Source of the DNA: Onchidella celtica
Lineage: Eukaryota; Mollusca; Gastropoda; Systellommatophora; Onchidiidae
Assembly (NCBI GenBank): GCA_963931925.1
Contig: OZ007582.1
Span: forward strand, 19,183,818 to 19,247,817
DNA length: 64,000 nt
Direction: 5' to 3'
Below, in pieces: positions 31,085 to 45,000 of this stretch. Every line of letters starts with the position of its first letter. The stretch's first letter is position 1. The notes under the pieces were generated by a model, which was given only the letters and a program-made list of their open reading frames with translations, had not been told where the DNA came from and searched no databases. The position numbers were made by a program, and so were the translations under genes.

Positions 31085-31582
31085 AAACACAATTAACAAC
31101 ACAGAAATCTTTTAGTGTTTGGCTGAAACGTACATGGAATTAAACATGTACCATACACATATCTCTGAAAAAATGCACTTGCTACTCAATGTAGAAAACT
31201 GCTCAGTCAAGTGTTGACTGAAACATTATAAATGAACAAACAAGGGCAATAACACAAGCCAGAATTTTAATTTTTGCAACTCACAGAAAATGGCAGCCTC
31301 CAGTAATGTTATTTTACACTGAACCAGAAAATGAGACCATCATCTCTCAAAAACAAATATATAAGATGCCATGAAATCAAAGAACAACTGCTGATGAAAG
31401 ACAGCAGGAATTGCAAGTAAATCCTTGGACAACTCATTCAATATTTCATCAGTAAATACTCTGTATCATCATATGACTTCCAAATCCTAAGTGGACTTTA
31501 AAAAAAAATTTATTAAAGATATCCTCCTACTACACGTTGTGATTCAGATGTCAAAAATCTCCCACCCTGCTGTGCAAAATTA

Positions 31583-31936
31583 TCACACTTTTTTTTTTTT
31601 TTTTGTATTTTGTATACTTCTTTATTCCCACCTGGGAAATTTGCTTTGGTGTCATTGCAGCCTGGTTACAACTGGAGCAGACACACCGTTGCTACAGTGC
31701 AGCGCCAGTCAGCATTTTTCTTGTGTGTGTGTATTTAATTTGGCACAACAACATGCACAAGGGCCCTCCAAATTTTTCATCCTTATCTGAGAAGACTAGG
31801 TGCTCGATCCTACCTACCATAGCATCAGGGACAGGAAAATATAGAAAAATCCTAAAATTCCAACATGCCTGCACCAACCGGGGTTCCACCCCGTTACCTT
31901 CAGCCTGAGAGGCAAGCACCTTGCCTCTAGACCACC
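31583..31936 (-). mobile_element. tRNA-derived SINE, copy 3, with extra 3' domain
   Basis: Read on the minus strand, the head starts at 31936 with GGTGGTCTAGAGGCAAGGTG and a B-box-like GGGGTGGAACCCCGG. It then shows the family body (GGTAGGATCGAGCACCTAGT, GATAAGGATGAAAAATTTGG). Unlike copies 1 and 2 it continues into a second conserved segment (CTGCTCCAGTTGTAACCAGG, GCTGCAATGACACCAAAGC) before ending at poly-A (poly-T on plus at 31589-31604). The second segment alone is found at 45768-45905. Either two SINE subfamilies share a head, or this is a fusion of two elements. Confidence 0.8.
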
Positions 31937-34900
31937 ATGTCCCCTGATATGACAACTGTCTGAACAAAATGTATGTTTGTTGTTTGAAGAACTCAAAATT
32001 GTAAGAGCCAACACTATGCCTTACACAATGTTTACCTTAAACGATGATTTATTGTCATCCCATGTTGAGTTCTGCACAGTTTTAAATTTCAAGCTGACCT
32101 TTTCACATTGTACAGTTCACATGGTTCATCTTCCCTCTTATTCTTATTTCATAGTACTTATTTCCTGCGGACTCATGGTTTTGAGGCAAGTTTCAATATC
32201 CACAAAAAAATGTAATAAATCTACAGGATGGCAGTAGCATCAATGTATAATAAGTTATTAGGAGAAGAAGACAGAAAGGTAAGATGAGCCCCTAAATGCC
32301 CTCCTCGGAGAGGATAGCCAAGCCCCAAGTCTTTATTTGCCTGGGTAACTCAGTGTTCATCTCAATTGTACCACACTGAAACTTCAGGTTGAATCACTAA
32401 GTCTACTTCTCATCCTGAAACATGTTGTATGTAACACTTCCAACATTGTGGCGAGCAAAGATATAGATCAGATGGGACCAAATATTTACAGCCAACAAGT
32501 TGTATAATGCATATATACAATCTTCTGGCTGCTTGTGGTGGGACATGGTGGTGATACATGTACATACGGGACATGGTGGTGATACATGTACATACAACCT
32601 TGTGTAATTGTAAAATTGGTCATTAATTAGTTAATTACAGGGTTCGAGCGGCATGGTGTGAAAGTTTGAGTGAAGAGTCACTCAACTCTGGTGTGCAGCA
32701 TATCAGTCAATTGTAAAATGCATTACTCAGGTGTCCCACAAGTAATGAGAAAAGGTTTACAAGGATTTTTCTTTTACCAATACTGGCAGATAAATGCGTT
32801 CATTTGCCTTGTGCCAGAAACCACGAGTTGCAAAACTTAAACTAGGAACAATCCAAAGCTGAACTTACAGCCTTTGTTCACTCCAATGACTTGTATTATG
32901 ATGATTTAGCTGCCCTTTGTACAACACAGACAAATCACATGACACAGACATCTGAACATGTCAACTTTGCAATGAAGTGAAAGACAAGAATCGTCAAGAT
33001 AGATACAAGAACGGTTTTCGCCATATGGGAACGCAAAAATAAAAAAATTAACTTCCTGCTTGATGTCGGGAGAAAAGCCCAGTTATAAACAGGGATTTTG
33101 TGACCTTTCAGTAAAAACTGAATGGAAACCACCTGTGCATGTAATTGTTGTGATATGGCTGCAGTGAACAAGATCAACATAAATTGGAAGTAGGTAAAAA
33201 AGCCAAAGAATTGGAACAATCTGAGGAAAATTAGTTAACTTTTTACACACCTGTATAATTATTGTTTTCCAGGATCTCTTCACCACACCCTTTGTCTATA
33301 AACTGACATTACAAAAAAGATCACTGTTACTTAACTGATTCACTCCTACAAATCGCTCTCAGCGGCTTATACAAAAAAGCACTCATTTCAAATGGTGCAC
33401 GAAAATTACACACATGTATACAAAATGTTTGTTTCTAAATTTCCAATAATGTGGCATTTTTCTACATCTCACAATGATTTCTCAAAGCCCTAGTGCTGAT
33501 CCTTGACTCTCACTCTCAGAATGGGTATTATGAGAGTTGTGGTCATCTTAAGAAAACACTGGGAGTGAGTCAGTTAAATTTCACAAACAAGATCTGTGCT
33601 GAACCAAAAGATTACAATACATATCTGACACTTATTGTAGCTTCACTTCTTAAATTCATGGCAAGGAAATCTATTTGAAATATTTACAGCTTACCAAGGA
33701 ATATAAAAACAAATTACAGAGCAAAATTTACTTACTTCCTGGGCAAGAAAACAAAGCTAATGTTATTGCAATTAACAACTCTCCATCACAAATATTGAGC
33801 GTTTGTAATTCCTTCCTATTTGTGAAGGAGAACCTCCTACATGTATCATGTAATTAAAGAATGCACAATGGGTCACAAGACAAAACACACAATAGATCTA
33901 GGTCTATATTCTCTCTATTACTTTTAACGACATGCTGAAATAGTGCAGTCCACAAAACTGATTGGTTACCATCTCGACGCTAGTTCATCGTCAAAAGGGT
34001 TACCATTTTGAGTTAGTTCGTCGTCAAAAGGGTTACCATTTTGAGTTAGTTCATCGTCAAAAGGGTTACCATTTTGAGTAAGTTCATCATCAAAAGACCT
34101 ATAACTTCAATGAAAATTTTCTCCCCCACACTGAAACTAAAAACAAAAATATGTCGAGCAACCACTCCCCCTTTTACTAATTCTCTGATGACTAAAGGTG
34201 CCAACATACAAAATAATTAATGAAACTTTCACTCTCCAGTTGTATACTAAGCTATGCTTAGGGAGTATCATTTCTTTCTCACCAATGCACATTATTTATT
34301 CAATAAAACATACATCAAAGTAGTATGTTTATGTCATGAAAAGACACTTCAAGAATGGAAATGTAGTACAGATTCATACCTCTGATTTGCAAAATGCAAG
34401 TTATAAATCTAAAAAGAACTGCAGGATTATAATCTATCTATTTTTACTAATTAGCATTAGCGGAAACCCTTGGCATCCCAGGCAGAAGAATGCTTAGTCC
34501 TAGCTACAAATGAAAAACCTACAGTAACATTACTAACAAGAACTAAACAACCATATTTCAGGATGGAACACAGGGGGTCCCTAAAAGCACACTATGTTAT
34601 TATGCCAGACATAGTTACAGGACCAGCGATGATGATGTTTGTTCCACGGTACATTTCGGACATTTATGATGACAAATGTAATAGTAGGAAGGCAGACAAA
34701 TCTGCCCAATAATTATTGGTACTCTATCATCAAAGCTTGTACAGTACAATCTTCACTTACAAATTAGAAATGCCATTCATATCCAATTATTTGTGCTTCA
34801 GTGCAGGACTGCGTCATTGCAACTACAAATACTATTCATCCTCCACCTCACATACTGCGTAAACAATCATTTCGATGGTTTTGAATTATGATTACCTTAT

Positions 34901-35858
34901 TTTTGCTTAAGATGAGATCTATATTCTCATGAAGTGAAGTATCGGTACGGTACATAATTTAATAATTATGAAGTTTATTTTTGCCACATCCAAAAATGAC
35001 GAAGTGACTAAAGTTTCTGAAATGAGACAATTGCCAGTGCGTGGGATGGACGACGAATTACTCCAACTCAATTCTTTCAGCTCTATTGAGGTGTCATGTT
35101 GCTAGTAACTAACTCCTAACTGGAACTGGGGTTAATTTTGCTAATGCAGACAAAGTTATTGTATTGTAACTGCAGCAGAATCCTTCTTTTCATTTCTCTC
35201 TCTAATGAATATAGGTATGTCTTCATTTCTGGTCACTGTTCAATTCCCGCTGTGATGAAAATTAAATACACTAACTTTCTAAAACACAGCCTAAGGTAGC
35301 CCTATTTCATTGGTCTTCGTTTGTGACAAGTGAAAGTGGGTGCAGAGTGTCCTCTCCATCTGAACAACAAAAGAAATATTCCACCCAGCTGAGTATATAG
35401 TCATGTCTAGTTATTAAAATATGAAAACACAGAACTTTATGAACAGGTGAAATTTTTCCCTTTGATTTTCCTTTCCAATATACAACTACCAGATAATCTT
35501 CATTATTTAAAACTTAACTTTTTCCACAGTGTTCAACTTATCAAACTATTCCCTTTTTAAAGAGTTCTTTTTTCCATATAATCTTGAAGCATTTCTTCGG
35601 TGAGAGAGAGAAATGTGAAGAGGCAGAATAATATTAATATATTGAATCATAGTGAAATGATGATGTTCTTAATTGTAAATGGATATGAAACACTGTATTT
35701 AAGCAGTTTCTCCCTTCCATTCCTCCACATTTCTCAATTTTTCCACGCTCACCGGTCAGTTCCTATCACAAGATCACACATCCACATTTACACACACTAC
35801 AGACAGCCGAGCTGTGTTCCCCCGTAGTGCCACCTGGCACACTCCTGTACTCCTGGCG
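31937..35858. other. Non-coding region downstream of UBE2Z, possible 3' UTR, with minisatellites
   Basis: No coding exon was recognised. The UBE2Z 3' UTR must begin at 35858 and run leftward by an unknown length. A four-copy 33-bp minisatellite (GGGTTACCATTTTGAGTTAG core) occupies 33965-34096. A 28-bp unit (GACATGGTGGTGATACATGT core) is duplicated at 32539-32595. The rest is AT-rich and without features I can support. Confidence 0.5.
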
Positions 35859-36032
35859 TCAACTGTCATCCCGGTCTTCTTTCCCTCTGTCGCTCACTTT
35901 ATCCTCCTCGTCCTCTCCATCCTCATCACTGTCACTGCCCATTACATTGTTGTCCAGCCTGGAACGAATGGTCTTCAGTCGCTTCAACAGGTGGGTGAAG
36001 TCAAATTTGGGTCTGGTGTCTCCAAATGGATC
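35859..36032 (-). CDS. UBE2Z: UBE2Z exon 7 (terminal)
   Basis: The acceptor is TCCGTTCAG. The exon encodes [20 protein letters not shown] followed by an acidic Ser/Asp/Glu tail and a stop at 35859-35861. Confidence 0.95.
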   Translation of the reverse strand, partial: DPFGDTRPKFDFTHLLKRLKTIRSRLDNNVMGSDSDEDGEDEEDKVSDRGKEDRDDS

Positions 36033-39000
36033 CTGAACGGACAAAAGCAATACATTTTACAGGTAACCCATAGTTACATTGTGATATGAACAAAAAGTAC
36101 ACATTAAATTGCCTGCAGTAGAATTAACTCCTTGCATGCTGACAAAGTGTTGTTACTATCATGAACGATCTATTGTATATCTCCTGTGAATTTGCCAATA
36201 TCTAATATGATCACAAATTTTGAGACATTTGATAAATCTTCCTTTAAACATTCCCATTCACCATTTGGAATAAACAAAATCATCAATTTCAAAAGTAACT
36301 AGGGCTATGAAAGTCATATCAGTACTGTTTCAGCATTCAAATTCTGCCAACTACACTCCAATGTGCCCTTAAAAATGCTGGTGGGGTCCTGCTAAGTGTG
36401 ACTCAAAATGCCGCATGATGACGTATCATTTTTAGGTAATACCAGCAAGTAGTTTCTCAATGCGGAAAACATCACTTTAGACAAGTTTTTGATCTTCAAA
36501 CGTGAACGTGGAAGAAATCTTATCTACTTCCCTCTTCCTGTAACAATCTTAAAGGATGAAACTAGGACTTTAAATGACACAGATTTACATGAAAATAGTG
36601 ACAGTGAAACATAAAGCACAACCCATGCCATTTAATTTTTTTTTCACAAAATAAATGATTAAATATTTATATATTATATGTTCAAAATTAGAGTTGTGTT
36701 CTTCCGCTTAGGCAGGAGGGGAGGAAACTGACTTCTGAAAATACATGAGACACTATTGGTAGGTACCGCAAACGCAAGGCCGATCGCAGTAGGAAATTTT
36801 GTACAGCGAGAAAAAAAAACTTGACAATTCGCCAAGTTTACAAGTGCATAACTCCGCTTCTATTCATTCAATTTGAATGAAATAAAAACATTATAAAAGA
36901 GCTTGATTAGTTTTATCTTGTGTGTAATTTTAGTTTTAGAATCTTTTGTAGAAGTATTTTTTTGCTTTTGTTTAAAAATGCATGTATAAGGCCTTTTACG
37001 CCAGCCGAGGCAGTGAAAACTCAACCACGCATTCTTTGATCGCGGACTGCTCGGTGGCGAAATCTCGTATAAAAATAGAATTGACACCACAAGAAAGGGC
37101 GAAAATTGACCTTTATTTGCATACTAGGCACCCCACAATTCCTCAAATATGGCGGGTTGGTTTGATCGAAAGAATGTAAATTCTGAGGAATTTCGCTAGA
37201 AAAATGGGCGATTTTGAACTTTTTTCACCGCATGCCATACTTTGAATGAAAGCTTTAGAAACCCAATATTTGATCACATATGTAAAATCAATATGTAATA
37301 TATCGCCACTAAGCAATTAGACCCAGAAGTCAGTGACTGTGTATGGCACGGTCTATGGTTTTTTACAATGGCGGAAGAGAGACCCGTCCAAGCATTGAAC
37401 ACACAGGTCAATGGTGGTGGCGATGCAGATCGGATTTCAAATGAGTTTCACTCTGCTCTTCAGATTTAGTAAACCTAATAGGTTAGTTTATATAAATTTT
37501 GACTGTTTATGATGATTATTCCCATTTGTTTCGTTGAAAAAAAAAATCATTCATCATCAATAATTCTCTTTAATCGGGGGGAGTAATGCATTGTCACGGA
37601 ACAGCCAAAGATCTATGCCAAACGCGAGGTGAAAGTGATTGTGAAAATAATATTAATAACAACGTGTTGTTAAATAATAATAATGACAGTGTGTGATAAA
37701 AATAATGAGTGGGGCCGGGAGTGTGAGGGAGAGAGAGTAAGTGTCAATTAGTATTATGTTATAAAAAAAATATATATCCTGTTTTTTTGTTTCTCGTTTG
37801 GTTGCGTTTTTTGTTTTTTTTTTTGCTTTCTTGTATCTACTCTATTGAATCGCATGGTTGTATTTATTGACTTGTTTCTAATAAAACTGGGGTATAAATA
37901 AAACTGAACTAAAAAGCATAATACTAGATCTAGATCTAGGATCTTTTTCTTGTTGTTGTTTTATCTGTAGGCCTATAGGTGTTTCAATTTTTGGTAACTT
38001 CATTTTCATGTCAATCAATTTATTTCTTAGATGGGTATTTCGATTATAAAACAATTTCGTTTATGGCGTGGTGTCAAACTATAACATGTCAAATAGCCTA
38101 CGGTCCGTATGGCTGATCTCTCGAATGATGCGCATACCCTAAACTATATTTTATTATTATTAAAAATTGTCACATTCCTTTAGTCAATTTATTGGTTATA
38201 TGTTGCACAATTATTGGGATTTAAAGTTTAATGGTAGATCTAGGTTAAATCATCAAATTTCTATCCCCAAGATTCTTATATAATTTCTATCAGTACACCT
38301 CTTAGAAAAGGAGTATGATTTTCATGCCCTGGCGAAGCCACTCAGAGCACTTGGATTAACACGACTACACCTGACTGGAGCTTGTGAATTTAAGGGTTCA
38401 CCTTTAATAAACATTTCAAAACATATGTTGTTATTGCTTATTTCAAATTGTATAATAAATCATCATAGCTGCTCCGTCAGACATCTATTAATGTCTTCAT
38501 TATTTTAGCTTTTCAATTTTCAGTAACTGAGCTTGTTTGTTTTCAGAAAAATATAATTCTTGTTTCAAGCATAAAATTTTTTAATTGTAATTTCTTTAAT
38601 GGAGGTCCTAGTTTTAAAATGGACTTAACGATGCTGTACATTTCTGTATTATTTAAACATGTAGAACTTTAAAATAGCTTTCCAATGATATATACATCTT
38701 CCTTCTGCTTAATCATTTCATTTTTTGTGAATTTTCTAAAAAGTTTAAATTTTCCTTGAAAATTTACAATTTTTAAACCACACCTTCTTTCATGTAATTT
38801 TAAAAATGTTCTTGATATGCTTGACATTACTTGTTTGTTTAAACATAAAGAGCTGGAAAAGACCTTTCCAATGATGTATTAATCACTCATCTAGCTCTAA
38901 CGGTTGATTTTCTATGTATTTTAAAAATTTTGTTATAAAAGGGGTTTTTCGACTTTTTTTCTACCAAAGTGTCAAAATGTGTCCCGAGCCGATTTTGTCG

Positions 39001-42000
39001 TTTAGAAAAAATTAACACAGTAGTGCAAGTAGTATGGCACAATCAATAGCAGTTTGAAGAACTTCTGTGCAAAAATTTAAAGAATACTTTGTGCCAAAAA
39101 TGGCCGAGCCCCATTTTTTCCTAAAAAACTTGCATTTTGTTCGCAATTTATTTAGAGTTTGAAAGCCTATTGTGAAATTGTCTTTTTCTTTATGACCTTG
39201 GTTTTTTTTTTCCTTAAAGAAAATGGGGCTCTGTTTTGTATGGTGGAAATGATTCTTGATTTATGTAATATCTGTTCAGGATATTGTGGTCGGAAAGTCG
39301 CTTGTTTTGACTCTGAAAATGGCAGAGAAATTTTCTAAGTCCAAAAAAATTGTAAAAAATTTATTTATTGATGGATTTTCAAAATTTTTTTTTTGTTTTT
39401 CTTGTTGCAGTATTGTCTTTCTTAATATTGAAATTGATTTGTAAAAAAAACAAATTGAAAAATCACTTTGTGGTACCTACTATTGGGTTAACTGAGGTGC
39501 AGCTCCTGGTAAGGTTTGGCAATTTGGTGTATATTACTAAAATTGCCAATTTGGTGCATATTGTGAGAATGTAGTGATTTCTACGAAAGACGGTAGACAC
39601 AGACAGAGCAGTTGAAAAGACTTACATTCATGTCCATTCCATCCAGCTGTACGTGGCTCTCACACACCTGGACGTAATATTTGTAATAGTCGGGAAATGA
39701 ACTTTCCATCACAGCCCTGACCATGGAAAACATGAAATGACTTAAAATTTGAAACAGCTGACATAAGATTAGCACAGGTGTGTAATAACTGATGACTAGA
39801 GTTGCCAGTCAACCAAATCTTTACAATTGTTGGTCCTTAATATTTACAACATGCAGACATAATAGCACAACTTCCAGCTTGCTGCACCTTTTGGAACAAT
39901 AAAAATACTGTGACATTTTACATTAAAAATTCCATCTGAACATATATAATGAATCATTAACCGTACGGAAAAAAAGAAAAAAAAAATTACACACAGGATC
40001 TAAGTTTGTTTGGATGTTGTATTCTCTGACCATTTCACCAAAGCATATTAAAAAACAATTTTGCAAGGGGAAAGAAAAAGGTCAAAAGTAGGTGGTTCCT
40101 TTAAACAATATTCTTTCACTTTTTACAAAGTAACTTCCACTGTGCATTGTTAAGACATCTTTCGCTCTAAAGATTTAAAATAGAGAACAGGTGCAAATTT
40201 ACCTTAAGGTGTCGGGAATTCTGATGTTTCCCTCAATCATGTCACACACAGCCACGCGGATTGTTTCATGCTGAATAATATCATTGTACTGTTTGGAGTC
40301 ACCCGATGTGCGCTCCTGGGGAAGGTTTAAAATACAATGAAATAAGCTACTTCATTTTCAAGAACAACCACAAAAATTCTGATCCAGGATTTCCTTTAAT
40401 TTATAAAATATTTGCTTGTGTGAATGGTTTTTTCATAATGTTAATGTTCCCTAAGCCAAATCTTGTATTATGACAGTGACAGCATAGAATATGGACATAA
40501 TTTGTATATTGCACTGAAGACATAACACACATTACAGGATGTCTTATAAAAATGTATACACAATTTGAATATTTATTGAGACAATTTCTGTAACATATGA
40601 CTGAGGACAGATGTGTGATTATTTGAGTCATGGCATGTGTTCAAACTGATGGCCGTTCTGGACCAGACACTGATGACAAGATATTTTCTCTAGAGATGCA
40701 AAAAACATCAAGCAGTTCTTTTGTGTGTATACATTTTTTTGGGAACACCCCAAGTATACTGTGCATCTTGAAAGAGAAAACTGCTGAAATTTCTCCATCC
40801 ACTCTTTCTCCTGCCACCTTCAGCAAATTCCTGTCACCTCTCTTACCATCCTTACTCACATGTTTGAAGCCTGGTTCATTGTGATAAGGTTTCTCATTCA
40901 TCAGAGACTGAATAGAGATGAGAACAGTTGACAAAGTCTGTGCAGGGCTCCATGATGGACCAGCCCATGTCCTGCAGAAGAGACAAACATACATCCATTT
41001 ACACAAATAAACAGCTCATGCAGGATCTTATACAACTTCTTCTGAAGCTAAAGGCGTGATTAGCACAGCAATGTGAATTTTTCATAGATGTTATGTCAAA
41101 AGGTGTGGATGTGCTTTTGCATAACTAAAGAAACAAATTTTATTACACAACGTCTCAACTTAACTATTTAAAAATCTGAACAGCTGATTAAATGGGCAAC
41201 TTTGGGATGTCAGAAACATGAGCAGAAAGTACAATTATGTATCAAATATTCATCAGCCTATCATTAAAAAATCAAACCAGGTCCAGAAACTCAAAACAAA
41301 TCTGATAATGATATGTCAATGGCTGATATAATAAAATAAGTACCTCCAAAACTATTATTTGTATAATTCATGAGAATAAAATAAAAATCCAGGATGATGA
41401 CGACAAAATAATATAAGAAATAATGTACAGTGTCCATGTTAGGTTACACCCAAGACACAGGATACAGACACGAATCAATTTGTCATATTCCATCTGTCGT
41501 CTTGCGTGGGTATCATCGATGTTAACAATGCAACAGTTCGCACTACACCCCTTCATAACTGAACGAAAAAGAGTAGTGCTCACTAGATTACATTTATAGG
41601 TGTGCAATTTATGGACATAATTATGGTGGGAGAAGGAATGCTTTGTCTCGGTATTCTGTGTCTCGGGTTACACTGAGAACATAGCTTGAGTTTGAGTTTT
41701 ACAGCATATGGGCACACTTTGCGCCTTCCACGGTCTATTTGGGTGAGAAGATAGCAATTTTAATTCTTACCCAAGAATGCTAAGGCAGACTTTGCCATTT
41801 TTATACAAGTTAGGATTGAATCTAACAGTGCCATTTCCAGTTGTCATCAGCCGAACCCGAGGAGGGCTGATGGGGTAGTCTGAGGGAAAGCGAATGAGAA
41901 AGTAGAAGAAGCCGCCCTCATATGGTGTATCAAATGGTCCAGTGAGCAGGGCATGGATCTGTAAAACACATCAGACTTGTGAATCTCATGAAGTGACAAT

Positions 42001-45000
42001 TTATAGAATGTTCTGCTAGACATACACAAGAGTGAGCAAATACAGTAGAGCCCAAATAAAGCAAACTTTGGTAATTCGAGTTTCTGCTAAATAGAGGTGA
42101 TTTTGAAATGAGGTTTTCTTTCCTTCTTTAGCTCTAATAAACATTTACTGCTAATTCGAGTTCCAACCGCACCAATTCTGATAAACAGAGCTGATCGAGG
42201 GCTCTCATCCTCAACCAACTCAATGTAAATTCTGATTTCCAGCCCCTAGCCGTGAAAACCAGTTTCCCCAAACCCCTGACACAGGCCTGTTCAACTTTAC
42301 TCTTCCCAGCGATCGAGGGGGAGGGTCGAGGTGCCAAAAATGATGCAATGGGTAGGCCGGTGAGATCTTTTTGTTTCTCGGGGGCCTCAGCACAGTGCTG
42401 TTGGCCCCGAACTGGGTAGGCTGCACAGCCTTCCTCTTAAGTGTCTCTCCCGACCAAGCGAGAAACATGCCGCCAAGTATGTGTGAGAGGATGAACGACT
42501 TTCTATTTTTAATGTGCTTTCATGGTAACTCTGGTGCGTGAGTAAGGGACGGCCACTCATAGTAGTTTATGGACACTTGGCAGAGTACCATTAATTGGAT
42601 TATTCCCCTTGTGATACTAGCGCGGGACCCGTTATTCACATCACGGTGAAAAGCGCGCATTTTGATTGGTCAGTTGGAAATGTTGACCACCGGGCTTCCA
42701 ACTCTTATATCATGGCTTTAAGTTTCTTACAACTCGCTCCTTCGTTGTTATCCACCGACAGAAAGACGGGAACCCGGACTCATTGTTGAGAGTAGGCAAT
42801 ACCCTATCGGTACAATATAGGTACTCATGATAACGTTTGTTATCAATGGAGATACGTCGTATTAATGGACGAAAGTATCCCGCACAAATTTGTCCAATGT
42901 TGTTAGTCCTGACACTTTGAAAATTTATATTAAAACTATTACCGGGTTTCTGGTATAAGTAGTCAGTTAGAATTGTAGCAGCAAGTTTCTACTTTATAAT
43001 GGTACCAATTTTGTTGTACTTTGATGCACATATCCTATTGAAATAATTAATAAGAGGGTCTCGGATTTAAAGTAAACCACGAGTTAGACGCATGTTATCC
43101 CCGATAAATCCAACCTGGGTCAAATTTATTCAATTATTGCTGGAGGGGACGTTAGAGTAATTTCTGCAGTTTACTGGGATACCTAATTGACTTTTGTGTG
43201 CACCCTTTTAACCGTACTGTAAATTCGATTGTGTTAGGACCCTAACCGGTTATGTTGTTCGGCTGGACTCAATGTCCGAGCCTTTCACTTGTCCAACACT
43301 GGACTACGTAATAGCCCTCTCGGACGTCCGCGCTGGCTCATAAAGATGATGCCAGTTCGAGTGGTCAGTAGACTCCATCAAAGACGCCGCAACGATAGGA
43401 AGCACAAGTGGACCTTGCAGTACAATAGATCGGCGGCGGCCTGCCGTGGCGCGCCTCGCCCAAAACATGGCCTAGTCCAGTTGCGCCAGTAGCAGGGAGA
43501 CTTTGGCTTATGGCTGGTTGGGCTTCTTTTTCTTGGTAGGGTTTTTCCTATGCCTTTTTGGTAGTGATACCTTTGTTAGGCTTTTTGAATAAATAAGATT
43601 GCCAGCAGAACCCTGTGTTTGTTAATCCTGTGTATCCTTAAGGGAGTTACTATTGAACCCACGCAGTAACCACATTAGCCACTCGTAGTTCATACAACAT
43701 ATGGTAGTGGTATGGGTGGGGGTACATTGTGGTAACGCCTCGGTATCAGCCAACAATGCGGTATGCGAGACGGTACTCGCATTATGGTGAATTTATCAAT
43801 TGCTGACGTAACCACGACAGGTACAGCCAAGATACGGTAAACCGTAGCACATAAATTACACACAGTTGAATCACCAGCCGTAGTGTGCCCACCATGCTCA
43901 CATAGAGCCACTTGTGTAATGCTCGATAAGCACCACATGACTGTATTCAAAAGTAAAAAGTTATGGTAAGGCCCTGGAGGAACAAAGACCTTACTTCACG
44001 AGGTTCTTATCACTTCAGTAAGCAAATAACCCCCCCCCCCCACATACACACACAATGTACGTCGCTGCAGTGTTTACAAATTCACCACAATACACTCGAT
44101 GGGGAGGGGGGGGGGACGACTACGGCATTGTTACACAATACTGCGTAATAGTAATTCCACGCCACTGATAGCAAGGTAGAATAGCGCAGTAGGCCTACGG
44201 TCTTGCATTTGAACATCGTACAAGGGGGGAGTGTCTTTATCGATTGATGACGTCACACACAATACATGCGGCCGAGATAAAGACAGTTTGCTGACCAGAG
44301 CTACTAAGTCTAAGCCATTCAATTTTGCTCTTTTGTTTTACCACTACGGTAGGGTCACTTCTAAAGAAAAAAATAATCGTAAGATCTCATGACTCATACA
44401 CTGGTTCCTTTGCGTTCTTTTGTGTGTTTATATGTGGGGAGGGGGTCTGCAAGGGGATGTAATTACACGTATGGTATGGGGCAGACTGCAAAAGACAGTG
44501 CAATCCTAATATCTCGACATCAGTGGGATGGTCTGACTTGCGTCGAGTAAAGAAAAAGTCCAAATAGCAGATTAGTGGTGGAAGAGAGACAAAAAAAAAA
44601 GGGAAGGGGGTGGGGGGGGGGGGGTAGATTAAACACCACCGTTATGGAAAATGTCCAATAAATTACGCAATTATGTCCCTTTTTCTTTTAATTATCGGCA
44701 TCCTGTCACCCGTTTCTCCAACATCATTGTTGGATGGAGCAGTTGCATGGCAAAGATTTGCCGATATCTGTGAAATGCTATAGCTATACATAAATGCCCA
44801 GTGTTTTACTATTTCTTTTTAACCTCGACCTGTTTCTTCAGAAGAAATGATAATACCGATACACACACAGTACGGCAGTTAACCAAGAGATCTAGGTCAA
44901 GGACTAGTATCAACGGGGCACGAATGTTTTGTGAAAAAACAAAAAAAAACACAGTCTGTAGTACTTTATACTTTTCTTTTTTACTGCCCTGAGCTTATGC

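Noticed and set aside
33965-34096. CRISPR-like array
   Set aside because: The units are contiguous 33-bp tandem copies without spacers, in a eukaryotic genome.
37369-37470. First exon beginning with the ATGGCGGAAGAGAG context
   Set aside because: The frame runs 34 codons to a stop with no convincing donor, and it lies inside the 2.7-kb transposable element.
40641-41006. 121-codon minus-strand frame
   Set aside because: Only 40860-40971 is UBE2Z exon 4. The rest is intron read through both splice sites.
43233-43675. Possible solo LTR (TGTTAGGACC start, AATAAA near 43587)
   Set aside because: I found no TG...CA pair with a matching target duplication and no second copy, so the boundaries cannot be supported.
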